64,000 nucleotides of DNA, taken from assembly GCF_014055025.1 (NCBI RefSeq), contig NZ_CP059571.1:1054001-1118000 (forward strand). Reading direction: 5' to 3'. This document shows positions 8,100 through 17,462 of this stretch, piece by piece. Each line of letters opens with the position of its first letter. Position 1 is the stretch's first letter. The stretch comes from Neisseria bacilliformis (lineage in GTDB: Bacteria; Pseudomonadota; Gammaproteobacteria; Burkholderiales; Neisseriaceae). The notes under the pieces are model-generated. The model did no database searches. It was not told the DNA's origin and worked only from the letters and a program-made list of their open reading frames with translations. Position numbers and translations under genes: made by a program.

Positions 8100-8492
8100 T
8101 TACGCGGAAGCGGTTTCTTTTTTCTTGCGGTAGTCGGCCACGGCGGCTTTGACCGCGTCTTCGGCCAGAATCGAGCAGTGAATTTTCACCGGCGGCAGTT
8201 CGAGCTCTTCGGCGATTTCGCTGTTTTTGATGGCCAGCGCGTCATCGAGGCTTTTGCCTTTGACCCATTCGGTAATCAGGCTGGACGAGGCGATGGCCGA
8301 GCCGCAGCCGTAGGTTTTGAATTTGGCGTCTTCGATGATGCCGGCATCGTTTACCTTGATTTGCAGGCGCATCACGTCGCCGCAGGCCGGTGCGCCGACC
8401 ATGCCGGTGCCGACGGAATCGTCGCCCTTGTCGAAAGTACCGACGTTGCGGGGGTTTTCATAGTGGTCGATTACTTTATCGCTGTATGCCAT
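8100..8492 (-). CDS. iscU: Fe-S cluster scaffold IscU
   Basis: A 130-residue scaffold with the three ligand cysteines C37 (GAPACGDVM), C63 (YGCGSAIASS) and C106 (KIHCSILAEDA), plus the HscA-recognition motif LPPVK at 99-103. IscS delivers sulfur here and Fdx electrons; clusters leave with HscA/HscB help. In most isc operons iscU follows iscS directly; here a nuclease-like gene and a 42-residue acidic peptide gene intervene. Confidence 0.97.
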   Translation of the reverse strand: MAYSDKVIDHYENPRNVGTFDKGDDSVGTGMVGAPACGDVMRLQIKVNDAGIIEDAKFKTYGCGSAIASSSLITEWVKGKSLDDALAIKNSEIAEELELPPVKIHCSILAEDAVKAAVADYRKKKETASA

Positions 8493-8560
8493 GATGTGGT
8501 TTCCTTAATGTTTTTGATAGTTTAAGTAGTTTGTTTGCCGATTTTCAGACGGCCTGAAGT

Positions 8561-8689
8561 TTAGATTTTGCACGCGCCGCCTTCGCAGCCGTCGTCGTTT
8601 TCTGAATCGACGCCGCCTTCCACGGTAACGCCGTCAAAATCTTCAAGCAGGTTGTCGAGATTGTCCAAATCTAAATCTTGTTCGTTCAT
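8561..8689 (-). CDS. 42-residue acidic CEGGAC micropeptide
   Basis: A short frame not found by length-based gene calling: ATG 8689 to TAA 8561. It starts MNEQDLDLDNLDNLLEDFDG and ends DDGCEGGACKI. About fifteen of 42 residues are Asp or Glu and the only two cysteines are paired as C-x4-C at the tail, suggesting metal, iron or cluster binding. GC content and codon use match the isc genes, unlike the AT-rich gene next upstream. It stands about 70 bases before iscU on the same strand, with DUS copies on both sides. No family is recognised; real expression is inferred from position and composition. Confidence 0.6.
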   Translation of the reverse strand: MNEQDLDLDNLDNLLEDFDGVTVEGGVDSENDDGCEGGACKI

Positions 8690-8887
8690 GGATTGCATCC
8701 TTGGTTTGAAGGTTGTGGCTTTTCGGTCGTCTGAAAAGGTCTTTATATGGTTTTCAGACGACCTTTTTTGTTTTTAATATGCAGGTTAAGTTGCCAAACC
8801 TAACGTTTCGAGTGGTTTAACGGATTTGTTGGGTTTCCCCACATCTGCTGCATTTTTACTTTTAAGATGTAAATATAGATTGGGTAT

Positions 8888-9355
8888 TTAGCGCAATCTA
8901 GTTGGTTTATGACTAACTACATCATATTCCCAAAGTTCAACATCTTCAGGGATAAGATGAGAATACCGCTGTAGATAATACTGGGCTAAAGTTTTTTTAA
9001 GTTTGGAATTAAAATCTTTTTGCACAAACATTATTTTTCGATATTCACTTGGAGCAAGTAAAAAATAGAACATTGCCTCATTCCAAACAGTCAGTTTTGC
9101 ACTTGGTACCTTACCACTATCCGTCCATGTATGTGATTTGCATTCAACTAGTATTTTTTTAGTATCGTAATCGCAGCCCAAATCAAAATTATGTTCTTTT
9201 TTTACTTCTCCTGCACCAATACTTAATTTGAAGTTTCTCGTTAAATCTAACCTTTCTGCTTGAGCAAAATATTGTTCAGCCCAGACTTCAAATTCTCTAC
9301 CTACGGATGCATTGGAAGAAGCATTTTTGCGTTGAAACCGTAAATTTTTTTCCAT
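8888..9355 (-). CDS. AT-rich orphan protein with a PD-(D/E)XK nuclease-like core
   Basis: A 155-residue protein starting MEKNLRFQRKNASSNASVGREFEVWAE (written here only as the beginning of the chain: MEKNLRFQRK). A candidate endonuclease fold is seen: an N-terminal helix with acidic residues (GREFEVWAEQYF), NFDLGCDYD carrying an aspartate, and LVECKSHTW, the E-x-K pair on the next strand. The tail (DVELWEYDVVSH) lacks further recognisable motifs. Base composition is clearly AT-richer than flanking genes and no DUS lies within it, which points to recent acquisition. It is inserted between iscS and the micropeptide gene/iscU on the same strand. No partner methylase is present in the window. Possible solitary restriction or DNA-processing enzyme; function unproven. 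Confidence 0.65.
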   Translation of the reverse strand: MEKNLRFQRKNASSNASVGREFEVWAEQYFAQAERLDLTRNFKLSIGAGEVKKEHNFDLGCDYDTKKILVECKSHTWTDSGKVPSAKLTVWNEAMFYFLLAPSEYRKIMFVQKDFNSKLKKTLAQYYLQRYSHLIPEDVELWEYDVVSHKPTRLR

Positions 9356-9381
9356 ATATATTTCATAAGTTATATGGCTTC

Positions 9382-9409
9382 GAAACGTGAATACCTGTGT
9401 TCACGTTTC
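9382..9409 (-). promoter_or_regulatory. Perfect 10-bp palindrome upstream of the nuclease-like gene
   Basis: GAAACGTGAA (9382-9391) and TTCACGTTTC (9400-9409) are separated by eight bases, about 26 bases before the nuclease-like start and just after the iscS stop. No T-run follows on either strand, so it is more like an operator or RNA-processing hairpin than a terminator. A CATATAAC box lies between it and the gene. Confidence 0.5.
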
Positions 9410-9431
9410 ATTGCTCTATTTACAAGCCAAT

Positions 9432-10646
9432 TTAATGCGCCGCCCATTCAATCGAGTTCAAATCAATACCGTCTTTGAACATTTCCCACAGCGGCGACAG
9501 TTCGCGCAGTTTGCCGATTTTGGATTTGATCAGTTCTGCTGCGAATTGCACTTCTTCTTCGGTGGTCATGCGGCCGAAGGTGATGCGCAGGGATGAGTGT
9601 GCCAGTTCGTCATTACGGCCGAGCGCGCGCAGGACGTAGCTGGGTTCGAGTGAGGCGGAGGTGCAGGCGGAGCCGCTGGATACGGCGAGTTCTTTCACCG
9701 CCATAATCAGGCTTTCGCCTTCGACGAAGTTGAAGCTGACGTTCAGGTTATTCGGGGCGCGGTGTTCGAGGTCGCCGTTGATATAGACTTCTTCGATGCC
9801 TTCGATGCCTTTGAGGAAGATGTCGCGCAGTTTGCGGTAGTGCGCCATGTCTTGCTCGAGTTCTTCTTTGGCGATGCGGAAGGCTTCACCCATGCCGACG
9901 ATTTGGTGGGTCGGCAGGGTGCCGGAACGGAAACCGCGCTCGTGGCCGCCGCCGTGCATTTGGGCTTCGAGGCGGACGCGGGGTTTGCGGCGGACGTACA
10001 GTGCGCCGATACCTTTTGGACCGTATACTTTATGACCGGACATGGACAACAGGTCGATTTTGGCGGCTTCTACGTCAACAGGCACTTTGCCGCAGGCTTG
10101 GGCGGCATCGACGTGGAAGATGATTTTGCGTTCGCGGCAGATTTCGCCGATGGCGGGAATGTCTTGCACGACACCGATTTCGTTGTTCACCCACATTACG
10201 GAAATCAGGATGGTGTCGTCGCGGATGGCGGCTTTGAGTTCTTCCAAATCGATTAAACCGTTTTCTTGTACGCCGAGGTAGGTTACTTCAAAGCCTTGGC
10301 GTTCGAGTTCGCGCATGGTGTCGAGCACGGCTTTGTGTTCGGTTTTGACGGTGATGAGGTGTTTGCCTTTGGTTTTGTAGAAGTTTGCCGCGCCTTTGAT
10401 GGCGAGGTTGTCGGACTCGGTCGCGCCGCTGGTAAAGATGATTTCTTTGGGGTCGGCGTTGATCAGCGCGGCAATGTCGGCGCGGGCTTTTTCGACGGCT
10501 TCTTCTGCTTCCCAGCCGAATGCGTGGCTGTTGGAAGCGGGGTTGCCGAAGGTTTCGGTCAGATAGGGAATCATTTTTTCGGCAACGCGTTTGTCAACGG
10601 GGGTTGTGGCGGCGTAGTCGAGATAGACGGGGGTTTTGACGGTCAT
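9432..10646 (-). CDS. iscS: Cysteine desulfurase IscS
   Basis: A 404-residue PLP enzyme identical in length to the E. coli type. The PLP lysine is K206 ([10 protein letters not shown]) and the sulfur-accepting cysteine is C328 ([10 protein letters not shown]). It removes sulfur from cysteine for Fe-S clusters, tRNA thiolation and other cofactors. It follows iscR by about 30 bases and is certainly co-transcribed. Its end is followed by the palindrome and the AT-rich nuclease-like gene rather than iscU. Confidence 0.97.
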   Translation of the reverse strand: MTVKTPVYLDYAATTPVDKRVAEKMIPYLTETFGNPASNSHAFGWEAEEAVEKARADIAALINADPKEIIFTSGATESDNLAIKGAANFYKTKGKHLITVKTEHKAVLDTMRELERQGFEVTYLGVQENGLIDLEELKAAIRDDTILISVMWVNNEIGVVQDIPAIGEICRERKIIFHVDAAQACGKVPVDVEAAKIDLLSMSGHKVYGPKGIGALYVRRKPRVRLEAQMHGGGHERGFRSGTLPTHQIVGMGEAFRIAKEELEQDMAHYRKLRDIFLKGIEGIEEVYINGDLEHRAPNNLNVSFNFVEGESLIMAVKELAVSSGSACTSASLEPSYVLRALGRNDELAHSSLRITFGRMTTEEEVQFAAELIKSKIGKLRELSPLWEMFKDGIDLNSIEWAAH

Positions 10647-10677
10647 GGTTTGGTCTTCCTTTTGATGTGTTTGTGTG

Positions 10678-11121
10678 TCAGTTTATGTAGGTGAGGCTGA
10701 CGGCCTTGCCGGAATGGTGGTCTTTTTGGCTGAGCACGGTTTCCAAGGTTACGCTGCTGAGGTATTGGTTGATGGTGCGGTTCAGGTTTTCCCACAAATC
10801 GTGCGTGAGGCAGGGTGCGCCGTTGTGGCAGTTGGTTTTGCCGCTGCACAGGGTGGCGTCGAGTTTGTCTTCTGCGGCGGTGATGATTTGCGCGATGCTG
10901 ATGTTGCGCGCGTCGGCGGCCAGAATGTAGCCGCCGCCCGGGCCGCGTATGCTGTCCACCAGGCCGGCGCGGCGCAGTTTGCCGAATAATTGTTCGAGGT
11001 AAGACAGGGAGATGTTTTGGCGTTCGCTGATGTCGTTGAGCTTGACCGCGCCTTTTTGCGCGTGCATGGCCAAGTCGAGCATGGCGGTAACGGCGAAGCG
11101 TCCTTTGGTAGTCAGTCGCAT
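10678..11121 (-). CDS. iscR: Rrf2-family Fe-S regulator IscR
   Basis: A 147-residue Rrf2 protein starting [18 protein letters not shown]. The winged helix is followed by the cluster ligands C92, C98, C104 and H107 ([17 protein letters not shown]), spaced as in E. coli. With a [2Fe-2S] cluster it represses its own operon when Fe-S supply is adequate. The start 11121 is set by the family N-terminus; a longer frame would read through the promoter. A matching operator covers its promoter. Confidence 0.96.
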   Translation of the reverse strand: MRLTTKGRFAVTAMLDLAMHAQKGAVKLNDISERQNISLSYLEQLFGKLRRAGLVDSIRGPGGGYILAADARNISIAQIITAAEDKLDATLCSGKTNCHNGAPCLTHDLWENLNRTINQYLSSVTLETVLSQKDHHSGKAVSLTYIN

Positions 11122-11152
11122 GGTTTGTGCTGTTATTTTTTTGTCGGGCGGG

Positions 11153-11185
11153 ATTGTGCGATAGTTGAGTGAATCAGTCAAGTAT
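11153..11185 (-). promoter_or_regulatory. iscR promoter with IscR type 1-like operator
   Basis: On the minus strand TTGACT (11181-11176), a 17-base spacer and CACAAT (11158-11153). Overlapping the -35 and spacer, 11161-11185 is an imperfect palindrome with half sites ATACTTGACT and ATAGTTGAGT, the pattern expected for holo-IscR type 1 sites. The layout fits autorepression of the isc operon. Confidence 0.75.
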
Positions 11186-11365
11186 TTGCATCTTTCTTGA
11201 CAAAAATCAAATAGTAATAGCATTTTAAATGATAAGTGTTTGCGAAATTTGGCCGATTCGGATAAAGTGCGCGGATTCCGCTTATGGAAAAGGCCGTCTG
11301 AAAAACAAAAATGCAGGACGGCAACCGAATCCGAACCGACCAACCAAACGAAAGGAAAAGGGCAG

Positions 11366-12535
11366 ATGCGCGATTTAAGCAAAATGACCTGTATCGAAGA
11401 CCTGCGCCGCGTAGCGAAATTCAAAATGCCGAAGATGTTTTACGACTACATCGACTCCGGCTCGTGGACGCAGCACACCTACCGCGCCAACACCACCGAT
11501 TTCGCGCCCATCGAATTCCGCCAGCGCGTGCTGGTAAACATGGAAGGGCGTTCGCTGGAAAGCGAAATGATCGGGCAGAAAGTGAAAATGCCGCTGGCCA
11601 TCGCGCCGACCGGCTTCACCGGCATGGCCTGGGCCGACGGCGAAATCCACGCCGCGCGGGCGGCGGAAAAATTCGGTGTGCCGTTTTCCCTGTCCACCAT
11701 GTCCATCTGCTCGATTGAAGACGTGGCCGAAAACACCTCCGCGCCGTTCTGGTTCCAGCTTTACGTCATGCGCGACCGAGAATTTATGGAAAACCTGATC
11801 AAACGCGCGCAGGATGCCAAATGCTCCGCCCTTATCCTCACCGCCGATTTGCAGGTGCTCGGCCAGCGCCACAAAGACATCAAAAACGGCCTGTCCGCGC
11901 CGCCCAAGCCCACCATCATGAACTGCATCAACCTGGCAACCAAATGGGAATGGTGCTGGAACATGCTGCACACCGAGCGCCGCACCTTCCGCAACATCGT
12001 CGGCCATGCCAAAAATGTCGGCGATTTGTCCTCGCTCTCGTCTTGGACATCCGAGCAGTTCGACCCGCGCCTGTCGTGGGACGACGTTGCCCGCATCAAA
12101 GACCTGTGGGGCGGCAAACTCATCATCAAAGGCATTATGGAACCCGAAGACGCCGAACTGGCCGTCAAACACGGCGCGGACGCGATCGTCGTCTCCAACC
12201 ACGGCGGCCGCCAGCTCGACGGCGCGCCTTCCACCATCGACGCCCTGCCCGACGTCGTACAGGCCGTGGGCAGCCAAACCGAAGTGTGGCTCGACAGCGG
12301 CATCCGCAGCGGCCAAGACATGCTCAAAGCCTGGGCCATGGGCGCGCGCGGCTTCCTCACCGGCCGCGCCTTCCTCTACGGCCTGGGCGCATACGGCGAA
12401 GACGGCGTGCGCCGTGCCCTAGAAATCATGTACAACGAAATGGACGTAACCATGGCCTTCACCGGCCACCGCAACCTCTCCGAAGTGGACAAAAACATCT
12501 TGGTCGAAGGCACATACCCCCTGCCGCGCCGCTGA
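11366..12535 (+). CDS. lldD: FMN-dependent L-lactate dehydrogenase
   Basis: A 389-residue alpha-hydroxy-acid dehydrogenase that oxidises L-lactate to pyruvate at the membrane, feeding the quinone pool. Visible motifs are FYDYIDSGSW near the start, FMN-binding PLAIAPTGFTGMAW, and VSNHGGRQLDG with the catalytic histidine. ATG 11366 follows AAAGGAAAAGGGCAG; the longer upstream frame reads through a DUS and is rejected. It is divergent from iscR and ends in a DUS inverted-pair terminator, so it is monocistronic. Lactate use is a hallmark of host-associated Neisseria. Confidence 0.93.
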   Translation: MRDLSKMTCIEDLRRVAKFKMPKMFYDYIDSGSWTQHTYRANTTDFAPIEFRQRVLVNMEGRSLESEMIGQKVKMPLAIAPTGFTGMAWADGEIHAARAAEKFGVPFSLSTMSICSIEDVAENTSAPFWFQLYVMRDREFMENLIKRAQDAKCSALILTADLQVLGQRHKDIKNGLSAPPKPTIMNCINLATKWEWCWNMLHTERRTFRNIVGHAKNVGDLSSLSSWTSEQFDPRLSWDDVARIKDLWGGKLIIKGIMEPEDAELAVKHGADAIVVSNHGGRQLDGAPSTIDALPDVVQAVGSQTEVWLDSGIRSGQDMLKAWAMGARGFLTGRAFLYGLGAYGEDGVRRALEIMYNEMDVTMAFTGHRNLSEVDKNILVEGTYPLPRR

Positions 12536-12565
12536 TTGTCTGCAAATAAAGCGACAAAATGCAAA

Positions 12566-12599
12566 CAGGCCGTCTGAAAACCGATTTTCAGACGGCCTG
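12566..12599. terminator. DUS inverted-pair terminator after lldD
   Basis: CAGGCCGTCTGAAAA and TTTTCAGACGGCCTG with a four-base loop form a near-perfect hairpin 31 bases after the lldD stop. Confidence 0.8.
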
Positions 12600-12632
12600 T
12601 CTGTCAAACCACGGCACATTGGGTAAGCTAGT

Positions 12633-12740
12633 GTAGGGTGTATCGCCCCCGAAGCGGCGCACGCGTTCTCTGCCGCCCAGCAAATTCGTGCCTTTCCCAA
12701 AAGCTCAAACCGCGTGCGTGGCTTGCGCCACAGACCCTAC
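12633..12740. repeat. Family A element, inverted copy
   Basis: GTAGGGTGTATCGCC at the left and GCCACAGACCCTAC at the right; the internal blocks GCGCACGCGTTCTCTGCC and AAACCGCGTGCGTGGC are in the opposite order to the copy at 1081. The region 12600-13172 holds only this, the next copy and DUS sequences. Confidence 0.75.
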
Positions 12741-12819
12741 CTCAACGGCAGAGGCCGTCTGAAAAACGGAAAACGGTTTTTCAAACGGCCTGTTCCATCC
12801 AACCCATACCGAATCCAAA

Positions 12820-12926
12820 GTAGGGTGTGTCGCCCCGAGGCGACGCACGCGTTCTCTGCCGCTTCAACAAATCCGCGCCTTCCCAGCAACTCAAACCGCG
12901 TGCGTGGCTTGCGCCACACACCCTAC
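12820..12926. repeat. Family A element, second inverted copy in tandem
   Basis: 107 bp from GTAGGGTGTGTCGCC to GCCACACACCCTAC, 80 bases from the preceding copy and in the same orientation. A DUS pair separates the two. From here to 13172 an extended DUS repeat (TTTTAACTTCGTTGAAGCTGCGC followed by a reversed DUS) is the only other content. Confidence 0.75.
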
Positions 12927-13172
12927 CTAACGGCAAAGGCCGTCTGAAAACGCCGCAAATACGGTTTTACCCGCACCGAAGCTGTGTTTTAACTTCGTTG
13001 AAGCTGCGCTTTCAGACGGCCTAAACATTCAAGAGCCGCTTGGCTTGCCAAGCCCGACGGTTTTGGGAATTTTCGGGAATTGTTGAGTCTGGATTCAAGC
13101 TATGCCTGCTTGGTAAACTACGAGCCTATCCGACTGCCGTCATTCCCAACCTCATTCATTAAGGACAAGTCC

Positions 13173-13766
13173 ATGCAGCAATTTCCCATCCGCCTTCCCG
13201 CCAAGCGGCTTGCCGTCGGCGGCATAGGCGGCTTCAATATCAATTTGGCGGTTGCCGTTGATTTTACTCTATTGCTGGTGTCCGTCCTCTGCATCGCACA
13301 GGCCGCCGCCTTTACCGCCGCACCGCAGCCGCCAAACAGTTTCGGCAGCCTGTTGTTGCTGGCTGCCGTCGGTATAGGACTGACTGCCTATTTCTGCCTC
13401 GTCCGCATACCGCAAACCCTGCGCCTGAGCCGCAATGTCCGCGCCATCCTCCAAGCCCTCAACCGCCCCGAAGCGCAGCCGTGGAAGCTGGTCGCCATCC
13501 CGTTTTACGTTTCACGCCATACCCGCAGCCAAACCTTTTACGCCTACAACGCCGAAATCGGCGGGCAGACGCAGGAAATCGAATTTTCCGGCAACAGCTT
13601 TGAACCCGTGCGCTACCACGGCAACTGCCTCGCGTTCGCCCCGCGCCACGGCGGCGCAGCCGTCCCCATCGATACCGCCCTGCGCACCATACGCGGCCTG
13701 ACCCGAGCCGAACGGCGCGAAATGATCCGTCAAATTGAAGAGCTGGTTGAAGTCCAAATCCTCTGA
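13173..13766 (+). CDS. Unknown inner-membrane protein with two transmembrane segments
   Basis: A 197-residue protein. ATG 13173 follows AAGGACAAG; the longer frame lacks a ribosome site. Hydrophobic segments at about 25-47 (LAVAVDFTLLLVSVLCIAQA) and 62-80 (LLLLAAVGIGLTAYFCLV) are followed by a soluble basic-acidic domain (WKLVAIPFYVSRHTR; YHGNCLAFAPRHGG; AERREMIRQIEELV). The layout resembles small PH-like or YcxB-type membrane proteins, but no family is claimed. Flanked on both sides by repeats; no operon partner. Confidence 0.7.
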   Translation: MQQFPIRLPAKRLAVGGIGGFNINLAVAVDFTLLLVSVLCIAQAAAFTAAPQPPNSFGSLLLLAAVGIGLTAYFCLVRIPQTLRLSRNVRAILQALNRPEAQPWKLVAIPFYVSRHTRSQTFYAYNAEIGGQTQEIEFSGNSFEPVRYHGNCLAFAPRHGGAAVPIDTALRTIRGLTRAERREMIRQIEELVEVQIL

Positions 13767-13789
13767 CAGTCAAGCAGACGCAGCCCAAG

Positions 13790-13875
13790 GTAGGGTCTGT
13801 CGCCCCGAGGTGGCGCACGCGTTCTCTGCCGCCAGCAAATCCGTGCCTTTCCCAAAAGCTCAAACCGCGTGCTAC
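13790..13875. repeat. Family A element with a right-end deletion
   Basis: Begins GTAGGGTCTGTCGCC and keeps the internal block, but about 20 bp of the right arm (GTGGCTTGCGCCACACAC) are gone. It follows the membrane-protein gene by 23 bases. Confidence 0.6.
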
Positions 13876-13913
13876 CTTGACAACAGAGGCCGTCTGAAAA
13901 CCCTTATTCCGTC

Positions 13914-14011
13914 ATTCCCGCGCAGGCGGGAATTTTGTTTGACATTCGGCAATGCTTGAAGAAACAGTCATTTGTGTTAAATCCTGCCAAGATTCCCGCC
14001 TGCGCGGGAAT
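13914..14011. repeat. dRS3-bounded intergenic unit
   Basis: Perfect dRS3 repeats at 13914-13933 and 13992-14011 flank 58 bp that resemble the insert at 1220-1277 (shared TTTGA-ATTCGGCAAT). Confidence 0.85.
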
Positions 14012-14404
14012 GACGGCGGGTCGGGACTTTGCAGGGTGTTGCCCCAAGGCAATGCACGCGGTTTCCGGGTTTGCGGGAAACGTGAGGATTCGTTGTACGT
14101 GGCTTGCGCTATTAGTGTCAAAGGCCGTCTGAAAACCGGCCAACATAGTTTTTCAGACGGCCTTCCGTTTCCCCAAAACCAAACACCCGCCCCCTCCAAA
14201 AACCGCGTGCGTCGCCCGGGGACGGCACACCCTGCCTCAACGGCAGAGGCCGTCTGAAAAGACAAAATCCGCTTTTCAGGCGGCCTCTGCCGCACGCCGC
14301 AGCGCACACTGCACAAAACGTTTTTTTATGTTAAAGTGCCGCTTTAAAAAACAATACAGACGCAGGGCGGCGTGCCGCTTTTTTTGTGCGTCGCAAACAC
14401 CACC
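14012..14404. other. Repeat-filled leader region before hisZ
   Basis: No gene is supported. It holds a degraded family A copy (about 14031-14115), several DUS inverted pairs (for example 14123-14164), a right-half family A copy (14200-14240) and a C-variant DUS (TTCAGGCGGCCT) near 14276. An AT-richer stretch at 14318-14350 may contain the hisZ promoter. Confidence 0.6.
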
Positions 14405-15559
14405 ATGCAGTCTTGGCAACTTCCCGAATACGTCGCCGACATCCTGCCCACCGGGGCGCGGCAGCTTGAAAGCGCGAAAGAAAAAATCCTCGCCCTGTTC
14501 CGCTCGCACGGCTACGAGCTTGTGCATCCGCCGCTGCTCGAATACAGCGATTCCCTGCTCACCCACATCGATTCCGGCCTTTCCCTCAAAACCATCCGCA
14601 TCGCCGACCAGCTCAGCGGCCGCCAGCTCGGCATCCGTGCCGACATCACGCCGCAGGTCGCCCGCATCGACGCGCATCTGTTGTCGGCCAACGACGGCAT
14701 CAACCGCCTGTGCTACGCCGGCCCGGTGCTGCACGCCCGCCCCGAAGGCTTTTTGAGCACGCGCGAACCCTTGCAGGTGGGCGCGGAATTTTACGGCTAC
14801 GCGGGCGTGGCGGCCGACATCGAAACCGTCGGCCTGATGCTCGACAGCCTCGCGGTGGCCGACTTCGGCGGCATCCTGCTCTCGCTCGGCCACATCGGCG
14901 TGTTCCGCGCGCTGGCCGCCGCCGCCGAGCTGGACGCGGCGCAGTCGGCCGCGCTGCTGGCCATGATGCAGGACAAGGACACCGCCGCCGTGCGCGTCCA
15001 AACCGAAGCATGGGGGCTGGACGGCATGTGGCGCAAAGCCTTCGCCCTGCTGCCCGCGCTCTACGGCGGGCGCGAAGTGCTGGCGGCGGCTCGGGAAAAA
15101 CTGCCCGAACTCTCCGTCGTCGGCCGCGCCTTGGACGAAATCGAAGCCGTCTGCGCCGCCTTCCCGCAGCAGGACGTGCACATCGACCTGTCCGAATTGC
15201 GCGTAGACAACTACCACACCGGCCTGCTTTACGCCGCCTACGCCGCCGACGGCCACGACGCGCTGGCGCGCGGCGGGCGGTATGACGGGCTGGGCGGCTG
15301 TTTCGGCCGCGCCCGCCCGGCCACGGGGTTCAGCTTCGATTTGCGCAAATTCCTCGGCAGGCTGCCGCAGCACGAACGCCGCCCCGCCATCGCCGTGGAT
15401 GCGGCGGATATGGCCGAAGCCGCCGAAGCCGTTGCCGCGCTGCGTGCGGCGGGCGAGGCGGTGGCGGTCGATTACGGCGTTCCTTCCAACAGCACCGTCG
15501 GCAGCACGCGCCGCCTGCGCAAACAGGACGGCGCGTGGGTGGTAACGGAGCAGCCTTGA
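14405..15559 (+). CDS. hisZ: ATP phosphoribosyltransferase regulatory subunit HisZ
   Basis: A 384-residue class II histidyl-tRNA-synthetase-like protein without the catalytic anticodon domain. Starts MQSWQLPEYVADILPTGARQ; motif 2-like LCYAGPVLHARPEGFLS and the HisS-type loop ALARGGRYDGLGGCFGR are present. HisZ pairs with the short form of HisG to start histidine biosynthesis and give feedback control; hisG is not in the window. ATG 14405 matches the family start; the longer frame includes repeat DNA. About 340 bases of DUS-rich spacer precede purA, its usual neighbour in Neisseria. Confidence 0.92.
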   Translation: MQSWQLPEYVADILPTGARQLESAKEKILALFRSHGYELVHPPLLEYSDSLLTHIDSGLSLKTIRIADQLSGRQLGIRADITPQVARIDAHLLSANDGINRLCYAGPVLHARPEGFLSTREPLQVGAEFYGYAGVAADIETVGLMLDSLAVADFGGILLSLGHIGVFRALAAAAELDAAQSAALLAMMQDKDTAAVRVQTEAWGLDGMWRKAFALLPALYGGREVLAAAREKLPELSVVGRALDEIEAVCAAFPQQDVHIDLSELRVDNYHTGLLYAAYAADGHDALARGGRYDGLGGCFGRARPATGFSFDLRKFLGRLPQHERRPAIAVDAADMAEAAEAVAALRAAGEAVAVDYGVPSNSTVGSTRRLRKQDGAWVVTEQP

Positions 15560-17191
<1,632 letters not shown>

Positions 17192-17224
17192 TTTTCCGGG
17201 TGAAACCCGCGTAAAAAAGGCACC

Positions 17225-17268
17225 GGAGGCCGTCTGAAAAGCCGTTTCCCGCTTTTCAGACGGCCTCC
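17225..17268. terminator. DUS inverted-pair terminator after purA
   Basis: GGAGGCCGTCTGAAAA and TTTTCAGACGGCCTCC form a long stem. Further single DUS copies follow to 17400; the 270-base spacer before the MFS gene holds nothing else. Confidence 0.75.
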
Positions 17269-17462
17269 GCATAACAAAGAAGGCCGTCTGAAAATCCGTT
17301 TGGCTGCCGCCAAAGCATCTTGGCCGCACGGCTGCGCTGCCAAACCGGACAACTGCCCCGCTATGCCTGCGTTTTGCACTTTTCAGACGGCCTCTCTGCA
17401 TACAAAGGCAAAGGCTGTCCAGACAACACCGAACGCAATCAAACCAAACCGCATCCGCCGCC

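Noticed and set aside
11240-11365. N-terminal extension of lldD
   Set aside because: Encodes a DUS (RPSEK) and lacks a ribosome site; the family N-terminus starts at 11366.
12600-12960. Short frames with related protein sequences in the lldD downstream region
   Set aside because: They are translations of family A elements, which is why similar peptides recur across the window.
14315-14404. Histidine-operon-type leader peptide before hisZ
   Set aside because: No run of histidine codons or attenuator structure was found.
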